Of a stretch of 6,534 nt of DNA, positions 4,948 through 6,534 are shown piece after piece. Source of the stretch: Candidatus Izemoplasma sp. (GTDB taxonomy: Bacteria > Bacillota_I > Bacilli_A > Izemoplasmatales > Izemoplasmataceae); the NCBI GenBank assembly GCA_021736285.1, contig JAIPGE010000081.1:1-6534 (forward strand), given 5' to 3'. A program made the position numbers and the translations under genes. The number at the start of each line of letters is the position of its first letter. The first letter of the stretch is position 1. The notes beneath the pieces were generated by a model. That model was given only the letters and a program-made list of their open reading frames with translations, was not told where the DNA came from and did not search any database.

Positions 4948-6534
4948 CAACAGCTATAATATAAGAATAAATTTCTTGGTTTCCTTCAATAACTTCAACT
5001 TCAATATCTGAATGATGTGTTTCAATAAACAGCATCAATTCTTCAAGTTCAGCCTCGTCAATCCCTTTTCCGTACATGATAGTAATAATTTCTGAATCAT
5101 CATCTAGTAATTGTTTAATTAGGTCATTGACGGTTTTAAGACGGTCTTCTTGTGACGAGATAATCTCACCATCTTGAATACCAATATATTGTCCTTTTTT
5201 AATTTTAATGCCTTTATATTCTGTATCACGTACAGCATATGTGACTTCACCAGTTTTCACATTCTCAATCAATTCTTGCATTTCTGCAAGATTTTCAGCA
5301 AGTTCTTGGTTGGCATCAAACATTGTCAATGATGCATAACCTTGTGCGATTGTTTTTGCTGGTACAACACTAACGCTGTGATCATCTAAGTATTTAGCCG
5401 CATGTTCTGCGCTTAACATAACGTTGCCATTATTGGGAACGATAATAATGTGATCAGCATTCATTGTTTCAACTGCCTTAATAAAATCTTCAGTAGATGG
5501 GTTCATTGTCTGCCCACCATCAATAATGCAGCTTGCGCCCATTTCCTTAAATGTGTTCTTAAGTCCCTCACCATTTACAACCGTAATGATGCCATAACGT
5601 TTATTTGGTATTAGACCGTGATCATGTCCACAGTCAGATCCATTTTCATGTGTGTGCAATAATGTTTCAGAATGTTGTAATGACATATTTTCAATTTTTA
5701 GTGTCGCAAAACTACCATATTGTTGTCCAAAATTAAGGACGTCCCCCGGTGTTTTCGTATGAATATGTACTTTTAAAATCTCATCATCAGCGACAACAAC
5801 TAAACTGTCTCCAAATCGTGCAATTTTCTTTCTGAATTTGTCTTCATTGAAGTTTTTATCGTCTTTGAAATGCACGATAAATTCTGTACAATATCCAAAG
5901 TCATCTGCGACATCACTATAACTCGCAATTCCAGCACTCACACTTGACACTGTGTTATATTTACTGTCTTCTAAAATATCGCCTTCTAATGCTTTAATAA
6001 TCCCTTCAATAATCAAATTGAATCCGGCACCACCACTATCAACAACACCCGCTTCTTTCAAGACAGCCAGTAAATCAGGTGTCCGTTCTAAAGATTCGTT
6101 TGCCTCTTGTAGGTAAATATTCATAATATCTAATAATCCAGATTCATTACTTGTTTCTTTTAATGCTTTATCTGCAGCTTCTCTAGCAACTGTTAAAATC
6201 GTTCCTTCAACAGGATTGATAACAGCACCATAAGCTTGTTTCACACCTTGTATTAACCCTTTTACAAAATCTACAGTATCTACAGTTTCTTTCCCCTTAA
6301 ATGTTTTTGCAAAACCACTGAATAACTGTGATAAAATAACCCCACTATTTCCTCTAGCTCCCATTAATAGTCCACGCGATAGAGTCTTTGCTACTTTTTC
6401 GATGCTTTCATCATTCATATTAGAAATGGCTTCAACACCGCTCATCATCGTCGATTGCATATTGCTTCCCGTGTCCCCATCAGGTACCGGAAAAACATTA
6501 AGTTCGTTAATCCGTTGATGATCATTACGTAATG
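4943..6534 (-). CDS. fakA: Fatty acid kinase subunit FakA (DAK2/YloV family), start outside window
   Basis: The frame stays open from the stop at 4943 to the right edge, giving 529 visible residues; about 20 more are expected, since Staphylococcus FakA has about 548. An ATG at 6460 is internal, because the preceding codons encode NELNVFPVPDGDTGSNM, whose Asp pair (D18 and D20 of the visible chain) binds Mg-ATP in DAK/DhaL-like kinases. The kinase domain continues with GARGNSGVILSQ (58-69) and VVDSGGAGF (163-171). A middle domain follows with C215, H256 and H258, at the spacing of the zinc ligands reported for Staphylococcus FakA. A His/Cys-rich linker at 293-305 leads to the C-terminal domain (about 313-529), which binds FakB in studied homologues. 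FakA phosphorylates fatty acids held by FakB, giving acyl-phosphate for phospholipid synthesis. No fakB is in the window. The gene ends at a strong terminator, separating it from recG. Confidence 0.95.
   Translation of the reverse strand, partial: LRNDHQRINELNVFPVPDGDTGSNMQSTMMSGVEAISNMNDESIEKVAKTLSRGLLMGARGNSGVILSQLFSGFAKTFKGKETVDTVDFVKGLIQGVKQAYGAVINPVEGTILTVAREAADKALKETSNESGLLDIMNIYLQEANESLERTPDLLAVLKEAGVVDSGGAGFNLIIEGIIKALEGDILEDSKYNTVSSVSAGIASYSDVADDFGYCTEFIVHFKDDKNFNEDKFRKKIARFGDSLVVVADDEILKVHIHTKTPGDVLNFGQQYGSFATLKIENMSLQHSETLLHTHENGSDCGHDHGLIPNKRYGIITVVNGEGLKNTFKEMGASCIIDGGQTMNPSTEDFIKAVETMNADHIIIVPNNGNVMLSAEHAAKYLDDHSVSVVPAKTIAQGYASLTMFDANQELAENLAEMQELIENVKTGEVTYAVRDTEYKGIKIKKGQYIGIQDGEIISSQEDRLKTVNDLIKQLLDDDSEIITIMYGKGIDEAELEELMLFIETHHSDIEVEVIEGNQEIYSYIIAVE

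Noticed and set aside
6458..6460. ATG at 6460 as the fakA start
   Set aside because: The frame continues upstream to the window edge and encodes the conserved NVFPVPDGDTGSN nucleotide-binding motif, so the true start is outside.
1..6534. Mobile element, CRISPR array, tRNA/rRNA, riboswitch or novel defence system
   Set aside because: Nearly all bases are explained by six housekeeping genes and their promoters and terminators; I saw no direct or inverted repeats other than terminator stems.

Overview
This is an AT-rich bacterial window in which every supported gene lies on the minus strand. Transcription therefore runs from the right edge (6534) to the left edge (1). The genes are housekeeping genes of low-GC Gram-positive type: fatty acid kinase subunit FakA, RecG, PlsX, RNase III, DnaD and endonuclease III. 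DnaD and FakA point to Bacillota or their wall-less relatives (Mycoplasmatota). The lack of the usual fapR/fabD/fabG/acpP genes between plsX and rnc, and the near absence of tryptophan, make me lean weakly towards the Acholeplasma/Izemoplasma/Haloplasma side. The lineage is inference, not something the sequence proves.

Layout in transcription order. fakA (6534-4943) enters from the right edge with only about 20 N-terminal residues missing. It ends in a strong terminator whose stem contains its stop codon. A 163-base gap follows, holding a second hairpin terminator and an extended -10 promoter for recG. recG (4779-2767) is followed after 33 bases by plsX (2733-1732), which has its own possible extended -10 promoter in that gap. 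plsX overlaps rnc (1739-1059) by 8 bases. rnc ends at a terminator, and an extended -10 promoter right behind it starts dnaD (973-341). dnaD overlaps nth by 13 bases. nth (353-1) leaves the window at its helix-hairpin-helix motif. No gene-free stretch exceeds 300 bases.

How the genes fit together. FakA (with a FakB partner not seen here) and PlsX both produce acyl-phosphate, the substrate of the PlsY acyltransferase in phospholipid synthesis. FakA works from free fatty acids and PlsX from acyl-ACP. RecG, DnaD and Nth serve fork rescue, replication initiation or restart, and base excision repair. RNase III processes rRNA and other double-stranded RNA. Three probable transcription units are visible: fakA (with unseen upstream genes), recG-plsX-rnc, and dnaD-nth.

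I found no mobile element, CRISPR array, RNA gene, defence system or unknown gene. The points worth a second look are start-site corrections, the terminator/promoter architecture, altered family motifs in DnaD and PlsX, a His/Cys-rich linker in FakA, and the gene-order changes.
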